64,000 nucleotides of DNA from JAYRSJ01 sp041920215 (GTDB lineage Bacteria; Pseudomonadota; Gammaproteobacteria; Burkholderiales; Burkholderiaceae_C), in the NCBI GenBank assembly GCA_041920215.1, contig JAYRSJ010000017.1:1-64000 (forward strand), read 5' to 3'. The notes beneath the pieces were generated by a model, which saw only the letters and a program-made list of their open reading frames with translations, ran no database searches and was not told the origin of the DNA. How positions within the stretch are numbered: position 1 is the stretch's first letter; each line of letters starts with the position of its first letter. This document shows positions 55,381 through 64,000 of the stretch, in pieces. Position numbers and translations under genes: made by a program.

Positions 55381-57399
55381 ATGAAGGAATCAATGTTCTC
55401 TGCAGTATATGGAGCCCGGCCCCTGCTGGCCGCGGCAACAGCGCTGGCCCTGGCCGCTACGGTGCCAGGTCTTGCCTTCGCGAAGAGCGACCCGGTGCTG
55501 GAGGCGCGCGAGGCCTGGCGGGTCAAGGACCGCAAGAAGCTGGCCGCGCTGACCGTGCTGGCCCAGGACCAGCTGCATCCGCTGGCGCCCTGGGTCGACT
55601 ACTGGGCGCTGAACAGCCGCCTGGCCGAAGCCAGCCAGCACGAGCTGGACGATTTCTACCAGCGCTGGCGCGGCAGCTATGTGGAAGACCGGCTGCGCAA
55701 CGACTGGCTGCTGGAACTGGGCCGCCGGCGCGCCTGGCCCCAGCTGCTGCGCGACCATGCCGAGTACAAGATGCAGGACGACCGCGAGCTGGCCTGCTAT
55801 GTGATGCTGGCCGAGCATCAGGGCGGCCAGCCGGCGACGGCGACCGCGGTGCGTCAGGCCTGGCTGGCCCAGCGCGAGGCCGATACCGGCTGCATGGCCC
55901 TGGCCGAGACCCTGCACGAGGCCGGCAAGCTGGGCGACGAGACCGTCTGGCTGCGGATACGGCTGGCGGTGGAGGCCGGCCGCGGCCGCGCCGCGCAGCA
56001 GGCCGGCGGCCTGCTGCCGCTGCTGGTGCAGCGCGATCTGAAGGCGGTGCTGGACAACGCCGGCCGCTATCTGAGCAAGAAGGCCGGGGCCGACAAGCGC
56101 GCCGCCGCCGAACTGACCGCGCTGGCGCTGCAGCGCAATGCGGCCGCCGACCCCGAGCAGGCCGCCGCCGACATGCAGCAGCGTTGGGACCGCCAGCTGC
56201 CGGCCGAGCTGGCGGCCTGGGTGTGGTCGCAGATCGGCCGCCAGGCCGCGCTGCGCCTGCAGCCCGAGGCCAGCGACTACTTCGAACGGGCGCTGAAACG
56301 CCAGGGCAAGACCGCGCCGGCCTGGAGCGAGGACACGCTGGCCTGGATCGCCCGCGCCGCGCTGCGCGCCGATGGCGGCGCGGGCCGCTGGCCGCTGGTG
56401 CTGCGCGCCATCGAGCTGATGCAGCCCGCCACCCGGCAGGACCCGGCCTGGCAGTACTGGCGGGCCCGTGCCCTGCTGGCCACCAGCAAGCCGGGCCAGC
56501 CCGCGGCAGCCGAGGCCCAACGCCTGCTGCAGGCCCTGGCCTCGCCGCTGAGCTTCTACGGCAAGCTGGCCGCCGACGATCTGGGGCAGGGCCTGAGCCT
56601 GCCGCCAGCGCCCGCGCCGCTCAGCGAGGCCGAGCGGGCGCAGGCCGCGGCCCATCCGGGCCTGCAGCGGGCCCTGCAGCTGATCGCGCTGGGCTTGCGC
56701 AACGAGGGCGTGCGCGAGTGGAACTTCAGCCTGCGCGGCATGGGCGACCGCGAGCTGCTGGCCGCCGCCGAGCTGGCCTGCCGGCGCGAGATCTGGGACC
56801 GCTGCATCAATACCAGCGAGCGCAGCCGCAAGGAGGTGGACCTGCAGCAGCGCTTCCCGCTGCCCTACCGCGAGGAGATCGTGGCCCAGGCCCGCGAGAT
56901 CGGGCTGGACCCGGCCTATGTCTATGGGCTGATGCGCCAGGAGTCGCGCTTCATCACCGATGCCCGCTCCCATGTGGGCGCCGCCGGCCTGATGCAGGTG
57001 ATGCCGGCCACCGCGCGCTGGACCGCCAAGAAGATCGGCCTGCCCTACCGGCCCGAGCTGCTGCACGAGCGCGACTTCAATCTGAAGGTGGGCACCGCCT
57101 ATCTGAAGCTGGTGCTGGACGATTTCGGCGGCTCGATGGCGATGGCTGCCGCTGCCTACAACGCCGGCCCCGGCCGGCCGCGGCGCTGGCGCGACGGCCC
57201 CACGCTGGATGCGGCCATCTGGGCCGAGAACATTCCCTTCAGCGAAACCCGCGACTATGTGAAGAAGGTGCTGTCCAACGCCACCATCTACGCCCACCTG
57301 CTGGGCACGGCCGAGCCGCCGGGCCTGCGCAGCCGTTTGGGCGGCCAGATCGGGCCGCGCCAGAGCACCCTGCCCGCCAGCAACACGGAGCTGCCATGA
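55381..57399 (+). CDS. slt: Soluble lytic murein transglycosylase
   Basis: 672 residues: a signal peptide (ending AFAKS), a long helical superhelix U/L region (about 40-470), and a C-terminal GH23 domain with catalytic Glu in MRQESRFITDARSHVGAAGLMQVMP and AAAAYNAGPGRPRRW. It cleaves peptidoglycan to 1,6-anhydro-muropeptides. The stop overlaps the next ATG (ATGA). Confidence 0.95.
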   Translation: MKESMFSAVYGARPLLAAATALALAATVPGLAFAKSDPVLEAREAWRVKDRKKLAALTVLAQDQLHPLAPWVDYWALNSRLAEASQHELDDFYQRWRGSYVEDRLRNDWLLELGRRRAWPQLLRDHAEYKMQDDRELACYVMLAEHQGGQPATATAVRQAWLAQREADTGCMALAETLHEAGKLGDETVWLRIRLAVEAGRGRAAQQAGGLLPLLVQRDLKAVLDNAGRYLSKKAGADKRAAAELTALALQRNAAADPEQAAADMQQRWDRQLPAELAAWVWSQIGRQAALRLQPEASDYFERALKRQGKTAPAWSEDTLAWIARAALRADGGAGRWPLVLRAIELMQPATRQDPAWQYWRARALLATSKPGQPAAAEAQRLLQALASPLSFYGKLAADDLGQGLSLPPAPAPLSEAERAQAAAHPGLQRALQLIALGLRNEGVREWNFSLRGMGDRELLAAAELACRREIWDRCINTSERSRKEVDLQQRFPLPYREEIVAQAREIGLDPAYVYGLMRQESRFITDARSHVGAAGLMQVMPATARWTAKKIGLPYRPELLHERDFNLKVGTAYLKLVLDDFGGSMAMAAAAYNAGPGRPRRWRDGPTLDAAIWAENIPFSETRDYVKKVLSNATIYAHLLGTAEPPGLRSRLGGQIGPRQSTLPASNTELP

Positions 57400-58364
57400 A
57401 CGAGAACAATCTGCGCATCCTGGTCCTGGGCGGCAGCGGCTTTGTGGGCCGGGCGGTCTGCGAGCAGCTGGTGGCCGCGTTCGGCGGCCGCGCCCGGCTC
57501 ACCGTGCCGACCCGGCGGCTGCGCGCCGCCCAGGCCCTGCAGCATCTGCCGGGCCTGAGCCTGCTGGCCGCCGATGTGCATCGCGACGCCGATCTGCGGG
57601 CCCTGCTGCAGGGGCAGGACCTGGTGATCAATCTGATCGCCATCCTGCAGGGTGACGAGCCCGCTTTCGAACGGGTGCATGTGACGCTGCCGCGCCGCCT
57701 GGCCGCCGCCTGCGTCGCCGCCGGCACACCCAGGCTGATCCATGTCAGCGCACTGGGGGTGGCGCCGGATGCGCCCTCGCGCTATCTGCGCTCCAAGGCG
57801 CGCGGCGAGGCGGCGCTGCAGGCCCAGCAAGGCCTGGCGCTGACCCTGCTGCGGCCCTCAGTGATCTTCGGCCAAGGCGACCGCTTCCTGAACCTGTTCG
57901 CGCAGATGCAGGCCCTGCTGCCCCTGGTGCCGCTGGCCGGCGCCAGCGCCCGCTTCCAGCCGGTCTGGGTGCAGGATGTGGCGGCCGCCCTGCTGCGCTG
58001 CGTGCAGGATCCGCAGCACACGGTGGGCAGGACCTTCGAGCTGGCCGGCCCCCAGATCGCGACACTGGCCGAGCTGGTGCGCCTGGCCGGACGCCTGGCC
58101 GGCCACCCGCGCCCCATCCTGCCGCTGCCGGCCCCGCTGGCCTGGCTGCAGGCGGTGGCGATGGAGCTGCTGCCGGGCGAACCGCTGATGTCGCGCGACA
58201 ACCTGGCCTCGATGCAGACCCCCAATATCGCCAGCGGCAGCCTGCCCGGCCTGGCCGAGCTGGGTATCGCGGCCAGCTCGGCCGCCAGCGTGCTGCCGGC
58301 CTATATGGGCGCGGGCACCGGCCCGGGCCGGCTGGACGGCTGGCGCGCCAAGGCAAGGCGTTAG
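57396..58364 (+). CDS. NAD(P)-dependent epimerase/dehydratase (NDUFA9-like atypical SDR)
   Basis: 322 residues with Rossmann motif VLGGSGFVGRAV, INLIAIL, HVSALGVAPDAPSRYLRSKARGE (Tyr-x3-Lys-like YLRSK) and LRPSVIFGQGDRFLN. It is in the SDR branch that contains complex I subunit NDUFA9 and ubiquinone-related proteins. Many proteobacteria have one next to slt. Substrate unknown. Translationally coupled to slt. Confidence 0.85.
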   Translation: MNENNLRILVLGGSGFVGRAVCEQLVAAFGGRARLTVPTRRLRAAQALQHLPGLSLLAADVHRDADLRALLQGQDLVINLIAILQGDEPAFERVHVTLPRRLAAACVAAGTPRLIHVSALGVAPDAPSRYLRSKARGEAALQAQQGLALTLLRPSVIFGQGDRFLNLFAQMQALLPLVPLAGASARFQPVWVQDVAAALLRCVQDPQHTVGRTFELAGPQIATLAELVRLAGRLAGHPRPILPLPAPLAWLQAVAMELLPGEPLMSRDNLASMQTPNIASGSLPGLAELGIAASSAASVLPAYMGAGTGPGRLDGWRAKARR

Positions 58365-58474
58365 CATCCCCGGCGAGAACCCGCACGCATCAATCCGATG
58401 CGCAAGTCTCACCCCTGGAGTCCCGCGTCCGGCCTATGCTGGGCGCCTACCGCTCACTCTGAAGGACAGCGCTC

Positions 58475-59164
58475 ATGCAACTGGTCATCGGCAACAAGAA
58501 CTACTCCTCCTGGTCCATGCGCCCCTGGGTGTTGATGAAGCAGTTGGGCATGCCCTTCGAGGAGCGCAAGCTGCGCTTCGACTTCACGCCCGGCTCGCCC
58601 TTCTACCAGGCGCTGGCCGCCATCAGCCCGGCAGGCAAGGTGCCGGTGCTGGTGGAGGACGACGGCTTCGTGGTCTGGGACAGCCTGGCCATCGCCGAGC
58701 ATCTGGCCGAGCGGTATCCGGCGCTGCCGGTCTGGCCGCGCGAGGCACGCGACCGCAGCCGCGCCCGCAGCCTGTGCGCCGAGATGCATGCCGGCTTCGG
58801 CGCGCTGCGCAGCCTCTGCCCTATGAATATCGAGGCCGATCTGAAGGCCGTGGGGCAGCGCCTGCTGGCCAGCCCGGACAGCGCCGAACGGCTGGGCGGG
58901 GATCTGCAGCGCATCGCGACGATCTGGACCGAATGCCTGAGCCACTCGGGCGGGCCTTTCTTGTTCGGCGAGTTCGGCGCGATCGATGCCTTTTTCGCGC
59001 CGGTGGTGATGCGGGTGCACAGCTACGGCCTGCCTTTGCCGGAGGCCGCCCAGGCCTATGCGCAGCGGGTGCGCACGGCCCCCGGCGTGGCCGCCTGGAT
59101 AGAGGACGCGCTGGCCGAGCAGGACTTCGTCGCCGACGACGAGCCCTACCGCAGCAGCCGCTGA
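58475..59164 (+). CDS. Glutathione S-transferase family protein
   Basis: 229 residues: thioredoxin-like N-terminal domain with NKNYSSWSMRPWVLMKQLGMPFEE, where Ser replaces catalytic Cys, and SPAGKVPVLVEDDGFVVWDSLAIAEHLAE. An all-helical C-terminal domain follows (FLFGEFGAIDAFFAPVVMR). Substrate unknown. Located 20 bases upstream of cca. Confidence 0.93.
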   Translation: MQLVIGNKNYSSWSMRPWVLMKQLGMPFEERKLRFDFTPGSPFYQALAAISPAGKVPVLVEDDGFVVWDSLAIAEHLAERYPALPVWPREARDRSRARSLCAEMHAGFGALRSLCPMNIEADLKAVGQRLLASPDSAERLGGDLQRIATIWTECLSHSGGPFLFGEFGAIDAFFAPVVMRVHSYGLPLPEAAQAYAQRVRTAPGVAAWIEDALAEQDFVADDEPYRSSR

Positions 59165-59184
59165 GCCGGCCCCGCGTGATGGCG

Positions 59185-60408
59185 ATGCAGATCTACAAAG
59201 TGGGCGGCGCGGTGCGCGATGCCTTGCTGGGCCGGCCGGTCAGCGATACCGATTGGGTGGTGGTGGGCGCCACGCCGCAGCAGTTGCTGGAGCTGGGCTA
59301 CGAGGCGGTGGGCCAGGACTTTCCGGTCTTTCTGCATCCGCAGACCCATCAGGAGTACGCGCTGGCCCGCACCGAGCGCAAGACCGCGCCGGGCTACAAG
59401 GGCTTCGCCTTCCATGCCGCCCCCGAGGTGACGCTGGAGCAGGACCTGGCGCGCCGCGACCTGACCATCAATGCGATGGCCCAGGACGAGCAGGGGGCCC
59501 TCATCGACCCCTATGGCGGCCAGCGCGATCTGCAGCAGCGGGTGCTGCGCCATGTCTCGGTGGCCTTTGCCGAGGACCCGGTGCGCATCCTGCGCCTGGC
59601 GCGTTTCGCCGCCCGCTTCGAGGACTTCAGCGTCGCGCCCGAGACTCTGGAGCTGATGCGCCAGATGGTGGCCAAGGGCGAGGCCGATGCGCTGGTGGCC
59701 GAGCGGGTCTGGCAGGAGATCGCGCGCGGCCTGATGGAGGCCCGGCCCTCGCGCATGCTGGCCACGCTGCGCAGCTGCGGCGCGTTGGCACGCATCGCGC
59801 CCGAGCTGGAGCGGCTCTGGGGCGTGCCCCAGCCCGAGGCCCACCATCCCGAGATCGATACCGGCGCCCATATGCTGCTGGTGCTGGACGCCTGCGCCCG
59901 CCTGGGCGCGCCGCTGACGGTGCGCTTCGCCTGCCTCTGCCACGACCTGGGCAAGGGCCTGACCCGGCCCGAGCTGCTGCCCCGCCATATCGGGCATGAG
60001 GGCCGTGGCGTGCCGCTGGCCGAAGCCATCAGCCAGCGCTGGCGGGTGCCCAATGACTGCCGCGAGCTGGCCACGCTGATGGCCCGCGAGCACACCCATG
60101 TGCACCAGAGCGGCAGCTTCGGCCCCGAGGCCCGGCTGCGCCTGCTGGAACGCTGCGATGCCTGGCGCCGGCCCGAGCGCTTTCTAGAGCTGCTGCTGGC
60201 CTGCGAATGCGATGCCCGCGGCCGCCAGGGCCTGGAGCAGCGGCCTTACCCCCAGCGTGCGCGGCTGGCGCGCGATCTGGCCGCGGTCCAGGCCCTGGAC
60301 CTGCAGGCCATCAGCAGCGCGGCCATCGCCGCCGGCCAGAGCGGCCCGGCCATAGGCCGGGCGGTGCAGGCCGCGCGGCTGGCGGCGCTGCAGGCCCTGG
60401 GCGACTGA
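59185..60408 (+). CDS. cca: Multifunctional CCA protein (tRNA nucleotidyltransferase)
   Basis: 407 residues. VGGAVRDALLGRPVSDTDWVVVG carries catalytic Asp21 and Asp23, aligning exactly with E. coli CCA when MQIYKVGGAV is the start; an ATG 6 bases upstream is also possible. DLARRDLTINAMA, the HD domain (FACLCHDLGKG) and HIGHEGRGVPLA follow. It adds CCA to tRNA 3' ends, and the HD domain gives phosphatase/phosphodiesterase activity. Confidence 0.96.
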   Translation: MQIYKVGGAVRDALLGRPVSDTDWVVVGATPQQLLELGYEAVGQDFPVFLHPQTHQEYALARTERKTAPGYKGFAFHAAPEVTLEQDLARRDLTINAMAQDEQGALIDPYGGQRDLQQRVLRHVSVAFAEDPVRILRLARFAARFEDFSVAPETLELMRQMVAKGEADALVAERVWQEIARGLMEARPSRMLATLRSCGALARIAPELERLWGVPQPEAHHPEIDTGAHMLLVLDACARLGAPLTVRFACLCHDLGKGLTRPELLPRHIGHEGRGVPLAEAISQRWRVPNDCRELATLMAREHTHVHQSGSFGPEARLRLLERCDAWRRPERFLELLLACECDARGRQGLEQRPYPQRARLARDLAAVQALDLQAISSAAIAAGQSGPAIGRAVQAARLAALQALGD

Positions 60409-60415
60409 GCGCGTC

Positions 60416-60437
60416 CGCTGCCGCGCGCGCGGCAGCG
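60416..60437. terminator. 22-bp perfect GC palindrome between convergent genes
   Basis: CGCTGCCGCGC followed by its exact reverse complement, 7 bases after the cca stop and directly adjoining the stop of the convergent peptidase gene. As a hairpin it would serve both genes; no T-run on either side. Confidence 0.5.
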
Positions 60438-60438
60438 A

Positions 60439-62442
60439 TCAGCGGGCGATGCTGTCGCTAGTCTCGGTATTGCTTCCGGCCTGGTACTGGTAGCCGCTCA
60501 GGCTGGCGCCAGTGACGGTGAAGACGAAGCTGCCGCTGCTGGCGCGGCTCTGGCCGGAGACGAAGCGCGCCACGCCATCGCTGCCGGTGACCGCTGTCAC
60601 GCCGCTGCGTGCGGCCAGCCCGGTCCAGTTGCCGCTGACGCTGACGCCGGCCACCCCCTGGCCGCTGCCGTTGACCACCCGCACATCGGCGCTGGCACGC
60701 GCCTGGCCATTGCGGGCCACGTTCAGACTCATCGCGATATCGGCGATACGCATCGGCAGGATCACGACCGGCGCCTCCACCACCACGATCACCGCGCTGC
60801 CGCTGCTGAGGCCGGCGTTGTCGGTGACACGCAGCTGGGTGCTGTAGCTGCCGGGGCTGCTGAACACATGGCTGGCCGTGACGCCGCTGGCGCTGGCGCC
60901 ATCGCCAAAGCTCCAGTCGTAGGCCACCAGACTGCCGTCCGGGTCGGCGGAGCCGGCGCCGCTGAAGCTGACGGCCAGCGGCGCGGTGCCGCGCAGCGTG
61001 GAGGCGCTGATCGCCGCGACCGGGCTGACACTGCCGGGCGTCGGGTATTGCAGGGACAGCGCATAAAAGCCCAGGCTGCCGTAGCCGCTGTAACCATCGG
61101 CCTTGGGATCGCCCTTGCCGCTGCCCTGCACCGCCAGATAGTAGGTGCCGCCCACCGGCAGCGTGACGCTGGCGCTGGCGTTGAGCGCGTCGGCAGGGTT
61201 GACGCTGGCCAGCACGGTGCCGGCGCTGTTGCGCAGCGTCAGCAAGGTGTCCAGATTGGCCGAGCGGCTGGACGGGCTGAGGCTGAAACTCAGCGTGCCG
61301 GCCGCGGCCGAGAAGGCGAACTGGTCCACATCGGCGGGCCGCTCGATCACGCCCTGGGCCAGCGACTGCGACTGGCCGCCGCTGGCCGTCATGCTCAGCA
61401 CGGTGGCGGCGCCGGCGCTGTCGCCATGGTCGTCGGCGCGCAGCGGCAGGCCGTTGCTCTGCATCACCGCATAGTCGTCCTGCAGATTGTTGGCGCCCAG
61501 GTACTCGCCCTTGCTCCACTGCACCAGGTTCTTGCTGTAGCCCACACCCATGATGGGTGCCCAGCTGGTGGCGCCGCTGCCGTGGCCGGCGTAGTAACCG
61601 CTGCTGGCATTGCCGTCGTGGTTGAGGCCCATATTGTGGCCGGCCTCGTGCGAGGCGGCCTCGGCGATGTTCTTCTCGCTGCTGGCCAGCGCGTCGTAGA
61701 ACACCAGCGCGGGCTTGTAGTAGTCGCTGGTGTCGTCGAACACGCCCAGATAGGCCACGCCGCCGCAGCTGCAGCTGTAGACGCCGGCACGCTTGGTGAT
61801 CAGCACCGTGGTGCCGAACACCGTGTCGGCACTGCCGCTGCGCGTCAGGCGCTCGGGCGGTGGCGCCTCGGTCGTCACGTTCACGTCGAAGCCGGCGAAG
61901 TCCTCGGCCACCCGCTGCCAGATGTGCTGGATGCGCTGCAGCTCGGTGCTGGAAAAGCCGGTGGGCACGCCGTCCAGATCGAAGGGCGGCGCAACGATGC
62001 TGCCACCGCTGCTGTTCCAGGCGGTGCCGCTGAGGGTGGCACCCTTGAAGTTCAGATAGACGGTGCGGGAGGCATCGGGCTTGCTGTGCAGCAAAAAGGT
62101 CTGCTCCAGCGGCCGCAGCTGGCCGTCCAGCACAGCCGGCGCATCGCCCCCCAGCGCGCCCTCGATCTCGTCGATGAAGAAGACCCGGCCGCGCGGGTCG
62201 ACCCGCATGCGCCGGTCGCTGCGCAGCAGGCCGCGCAGCTCGTCGGCCGATTTGCCGTAGTGCGCGGCCACCGCCGGCAGATTGCTGCCCAGCAGATCGA
62301 TGGCGCGCTGACCGGCGGCGGCCTTGTCGGGCAGTTGCAGGCTGGGAAAGGCCGGCTTGGCACGGTGCGGCACCTGGGCGGGCGGCGCGGCCTGCGCAGC
62401 GGCCAGCCCTGTGACGAGGGCCAGGGAGGCAAGGTACTTCAT
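60439..62442 (-). CDS. Secreted zinc metallopeptidase with PKD and Ig-like domains
   Basis: 667 residues: a signal peptide (MKYLASLALVTGLAAAQAA), a catalytic domain (about 110-330) with the zinc motif HEAGHNMGLNHDG (His265, His269, Glu266, third His275), and a pre-peptidase C-terminal (PPC) domain (about 340-460; DVDQFAFSAAAGTLSFSL, GGTYYLAVQGSG). A PKD domain follows (about 475-555; VAYDWSFGDGASASG), then an Ig-like C-terminus with VNGSGQGVAGVSVSGNW. It is a predicted extracellular protease. Four cysteines (CSCGG region and others) are few for a secreted enzyme. AGGAG precedes the ATG. Confidence 0.9.
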   Translation of the reverse strand: MKYLASLALVTGLAAAQAAPPAQVPHRAKPAFPSLQLPDKAAAGQRAIDLLGSNLPAVAAHYGKSADELRGLLRSDRRMRVDPRGRVFFIDEIEGALGGDAPAVLDGQLRPLEQTFLLHSKPDASRTVYLNFKGATLSGTAWNSSGGSIVAPPFDLDGVPTGFSSTELQRIQHIWQRVAEDFAGFDVNVTTEAPPPERLTRSGSADTVFGTTVLITKRAGVYSCSCGGVAYLGVFDDTSDYYKPALVFYDALASSEKNIAEAASHEAGHNMGLNHDGNASSGYYAGHGSGATSWAPIMGVGYSKNLVQWSKGEYLGANNLQDDYAVMQSNGLPLRADDHGDSAGAATVLSMTASGGQSQSLAQGVIERPADVDQFAFSAAAGTLSFSLSPSSRSANLDTLLTLRNSAGTVLASVNPADALNASASVTLPVGGTYYLAVQGSGKGDPKADGYSGYGSLGFYALSLQYPTPGSVSPVAAISASTLRGTAPLAVSFSGAGSADPDGSLVAYDWSFGDGASASGVTASHVFSSPGSYSTQLRVTDNAGLSSGSAVIVVVEAPVVILPMRIADIAMSLNVARNGQARASADVRVVNGSGQGVAGVSVSGNWTGLAARSGVTAVTGSDGVARFVSGQSRASSGSFVFTVTGASLSGYQYQAGSNTETSDSIAR

Positions 62443-62537
62443 GGAGGGCTCCTGATGCGGGCAGCGCAGCTTGAGCCGCCATGGTAGGCAGCTGCCGCCG
62501 CGGCAGCGAGCCCTCTTACCGCTGCTTACCCACCTGG

Positions 62538-63674
62538 CTACAAGGTATGCGAGCGGTCGCCGCCCGCGAAGCCCAGCGCCTCGAAGGCCGGGCTGCCGGC
62601 CGCGGCAAAGCCGATCACCTTGAACAGCTCGCCCATCTCGTGCTCCTGGATCAGCTTGTGCGCCATGCTGCGCGTGGGCAGATCGGCGGCGGCCAGCAGC
62701 TCGACCAGGCCGCAGTTGATCAGGAAATGGGCCTGGCTGGTATAGCCCAGCACGCTCATGCCGGCCTCCTGGCCGGCCAGCGCGATACCGGTGAAGTTGA
62801 TATGGGCGGTGATGTCCTTCTCGCCCACCTGGCGCAGCGGATCGGGATCGGCGCGATGCTGGTGGTGGCAGATCAAGGTGCCCATATGGCGTTGCGGGTG
62901 GTAGTACTCGCCCTCCGGAAAGCCGTAGTCCAGCAGGAAGAGCGCCCCGCGGACGAGGCGCTGGGCCAGCGTGCGCACAAAGGCCTCGCCCTGGGCATGC
63001 AGCTCGCTCAGATAGCCAGGTCCGTAGACGCGCGGCAGCGCATCGGTCTGCGGCGGCCGCAGTGCGCTGGGCCGGTCGGACCAGGCGAAGGCCGCGGCGG
63101 TAGCATCCCAGACCACGCCGCGCTCGGCCCAGGCGCTGCCGTCGAAATGGATCAGCTGCACCGGCATCGCGTCCAGCACCTCGTTGCCGAGCACCACGCC
63201 CTCCATGCGCTCGGGCAGCGCATCCAGCCATTGCACCCGCTCGCCCCAGGCGGCCAGGCGCTCGGCCTGGCGGGCGCGCAGCGTGCCCGACAGATCGATG
63301 ATGCGGTAACTCAACAATGGCGCGTCTGACCGATCCAGCGCGGTGAGCAGCTGCTCGGCGAGCGCGCCGGAACCGGCGCCGAACTCGTAAACCGTAGCGG
63401 TGCCGGTGGCGGCCAGCGCCTGCGCGACCTGAGCGGCCAGTGCGCGGCCGAACAGCGGCGAGAGCTCGGGCGCGGTGACGAAGTCGGAGCCATCGGCAGG
63501 CAGGGCGCCGAACTTCTGCCGCGCGTTGCTGTAGTAGCCCAGACCCGGCGCATAAAGGGCCAGCGCCATGAAGCGCTCAAAGCCCAGCCAGCCGCCGGCG
63601 GCGGCGATCTCGGCCCGGATCAGGGCCTGCAGGGGGCTGGTGGCGGTGTGGTTCGGCAGGGGCGCAGGCGTCAT
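62538..63674 (-). CDS. SAM-dependent methyltransferase, MidA/NDUFAF7 (DUF185) family
   Basis: 378 residues with GGWLGFERFMALALYAPGLGYYSNARQKFG, SDFVTAPELSPLFGRALA, YEFGAGSGALAEQLL, GNEVLDAMPVQLI and LLDYGFPEGEYYHPQRHMGTLICHHQHRA. Mitochondrial NDUFAF7 methylates an arginine of complex I; the bacterial substrate is not established. The ATG overlaps the end of the EAL gene (ATGA), in an apparent operon. Confidence 0.92.
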   Translation of the reverse strand: MTPAPLPNHTATSPLQALIRAEIAAAGGWLGFERFMALALYAPGLGYYSNARQKFGALPADGSDFVTAPELSPLFGRALAAQVAQALAATGTATVYEFGAGSGALAEQLLTALDRSDAPLLSYRIIDLSGTLRARQAERLAAWGERVQWLDALPERMEGVVLGNEVLDAMPVQLIHFDGSAWAERGVVWDATAAAFAWSDRPSALRPPQTDALPRVYGPGYLSELHAQGEAFVRTLAQRLVRGALFLLDYGFPEGEYYHPQRHMGTLICHHQHRADPDPLRQVGEKDITAHINFTGIALAGQEAGMSVLGYTSQAHFLINCGLVELLAAADLPTRSMAHKLIQEHEMGELFKVIGFAAAGSPAFEALGFAGGDRSHTL

Positions 63675-64000
63675 CGCGCCATTGTAGGAAGGCGCTCGCT
63701 GAGCCAGCGCTCGAAGTCGGCGGCCGACAGCGGCGGGCCGATCAGCTCGCCCTGCAACTCGTCCACCCCCCAGCCCGCCAGCAGCTCGCGCTGGGCATCG
63801 CTGCGCACGCCCTCGGCCGCCACCGCCAGGCCCAGGCCCGAGGCCATCTGCACGATGGCCCGGGTGATGGCCAGCGCGCCGGCATCGCCCGGCAGCTTGG
63901 CGACAAAGCCCTGGTCGATCTTGAGCTTGTCCAGCGGCAGCTGGGTCAGATGGGCCAGCGAGGTGTAGCCGGTGCCGAAATCGTCCACCGAGATCGACAG
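63671..64000 (-). CDS. EAL-domain protein, C-terminal part (runs off right edge)
   Basis: 110 codons to the window edge: LSISVDDFGTGYTSLAHLTQ, LPLDKLKIDQGFVAKLPGD, AAEGVRSDAQRELLAGWGVDELQGELIGPPL. These are the last third of an EAL cyclic-di-GMP phosphodiesterase: the DDFGTGY metal-binding pair, the catalytic-region Lys, and Glu in AEGV are present. The canonical QGYxxxxP reads QGELIGPP. Upstream domains lie outside the window. Confidence 0.92.
   Translation of the reverse strand: MSISVDDFGTGYTSLAHLTQLPLDKLKIDQGFVAKLPGDAGALAITRAIVQMASGLGLAVAAEGVRSDAQRELLAGWGVDELQGELIGPPLSAADFERWLSERLPTMAR

Noticed and set aside
60439..63231. Apparent 930-residue reading joining the methyltransferase region and the metallopeptidase
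   Set aside because: The N-terminal third is an out-of-frame reading of the MidA-type gene; the peptidase has its own signal peptide, ATG and AGGAG at 62442.

Overview
This 64 kb window is high-GC, densely coded chromosome from a betaproteobacterium. The gene content and synteny suggest Burkholderiales, probably the Roseateles/Pelomonas/Rubrivivax side. The pointers are two acyltransferases next to dapF-DUF484-xerC, the metK / ahcY-tlyA-metF methyl-cycle group with an S-adenosylhomocysteine (SAH) riboswitch, GlmS opposite an Lrp-type regulator, and very GC-rich codon use. The genus is inference. I saw no rRNA, tRNA, CRISPR array or intact insertion sequence. Both edges cut a gene: a proline-rich membrane-anchored protein on the left and an EAL-domain protein on the right.

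Layout, 0-24 kb. A long minus-strand run (5.8 kb down to 1) holds a small haem-protein electron chain (SHP/DUF1924 cytochrome, dihaem cytochrome c, cytochrome b). It is followed by a bufferin-type RiPP operon: DUF2282 Cys peptide, DUF692/MNIO enzyme, DUF2063 partner and DoxX. A zinc-ribbon protein and the truncated left-edge gene come next. A PepSY protein plus two-component system diverges from the cytochromes. Then come a 7TM diguanylate cyclase, an MpaB/DUF2236 oxygenase, and an envelope-modification block (dgkA, two-component system, eptA-type transferase, PAP2 phosphatase). A DUF1275 protein, a NodT-MacA-MacB efflux operon, a GGDEF gene remnant and a PadR/HAAS pair complete this part.

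Layout, 24-48 kb. A HIT protein is followed by a flavin-electron module: PepSY protein, DUF2271 protein with an ApbE-like flavinylation motif, PepSY-flavodoxin-reductase fusion and ApbE. Next are glmS and an Lrp regulator. A seven-gene minus-strand operon follows (two LpxL-type acyltransferases, dapF, DUF484, xerC, a predicted outer-membrane protein, rlmI). metK diverges from it behind a structured 160-nt leader. A PleD-like GGDEF response regulator and a hybrid kinase follow, then a HAD phosphatase and the SAH-riboswitch-controlled ahcY-tlyA-metF operon. An OmpW-type porin closes this part.

Layout, 48-64 kb. A small AT-richer island (48.3-49.9 kb) carries two exported proteins of unknown function and a small membrane-protein frame broken by one stop. 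Housekeeping resumes with truD, pepQ, two 5-formyl-THF cyclo-ligase paralogues 1.6 kb apart, DUF2917/LysR, slt, an NAD-dependent epimerase, a GST, cca, a secreted zinc metallopeptidase with PKD domain, a MidA-type methyltransferase and the truncated EAL gene.

The most rewarding places to look are the bufferin operon with a possible ECF-type promoter, the flavinylation module, the metK leader, and the AT-rich island.
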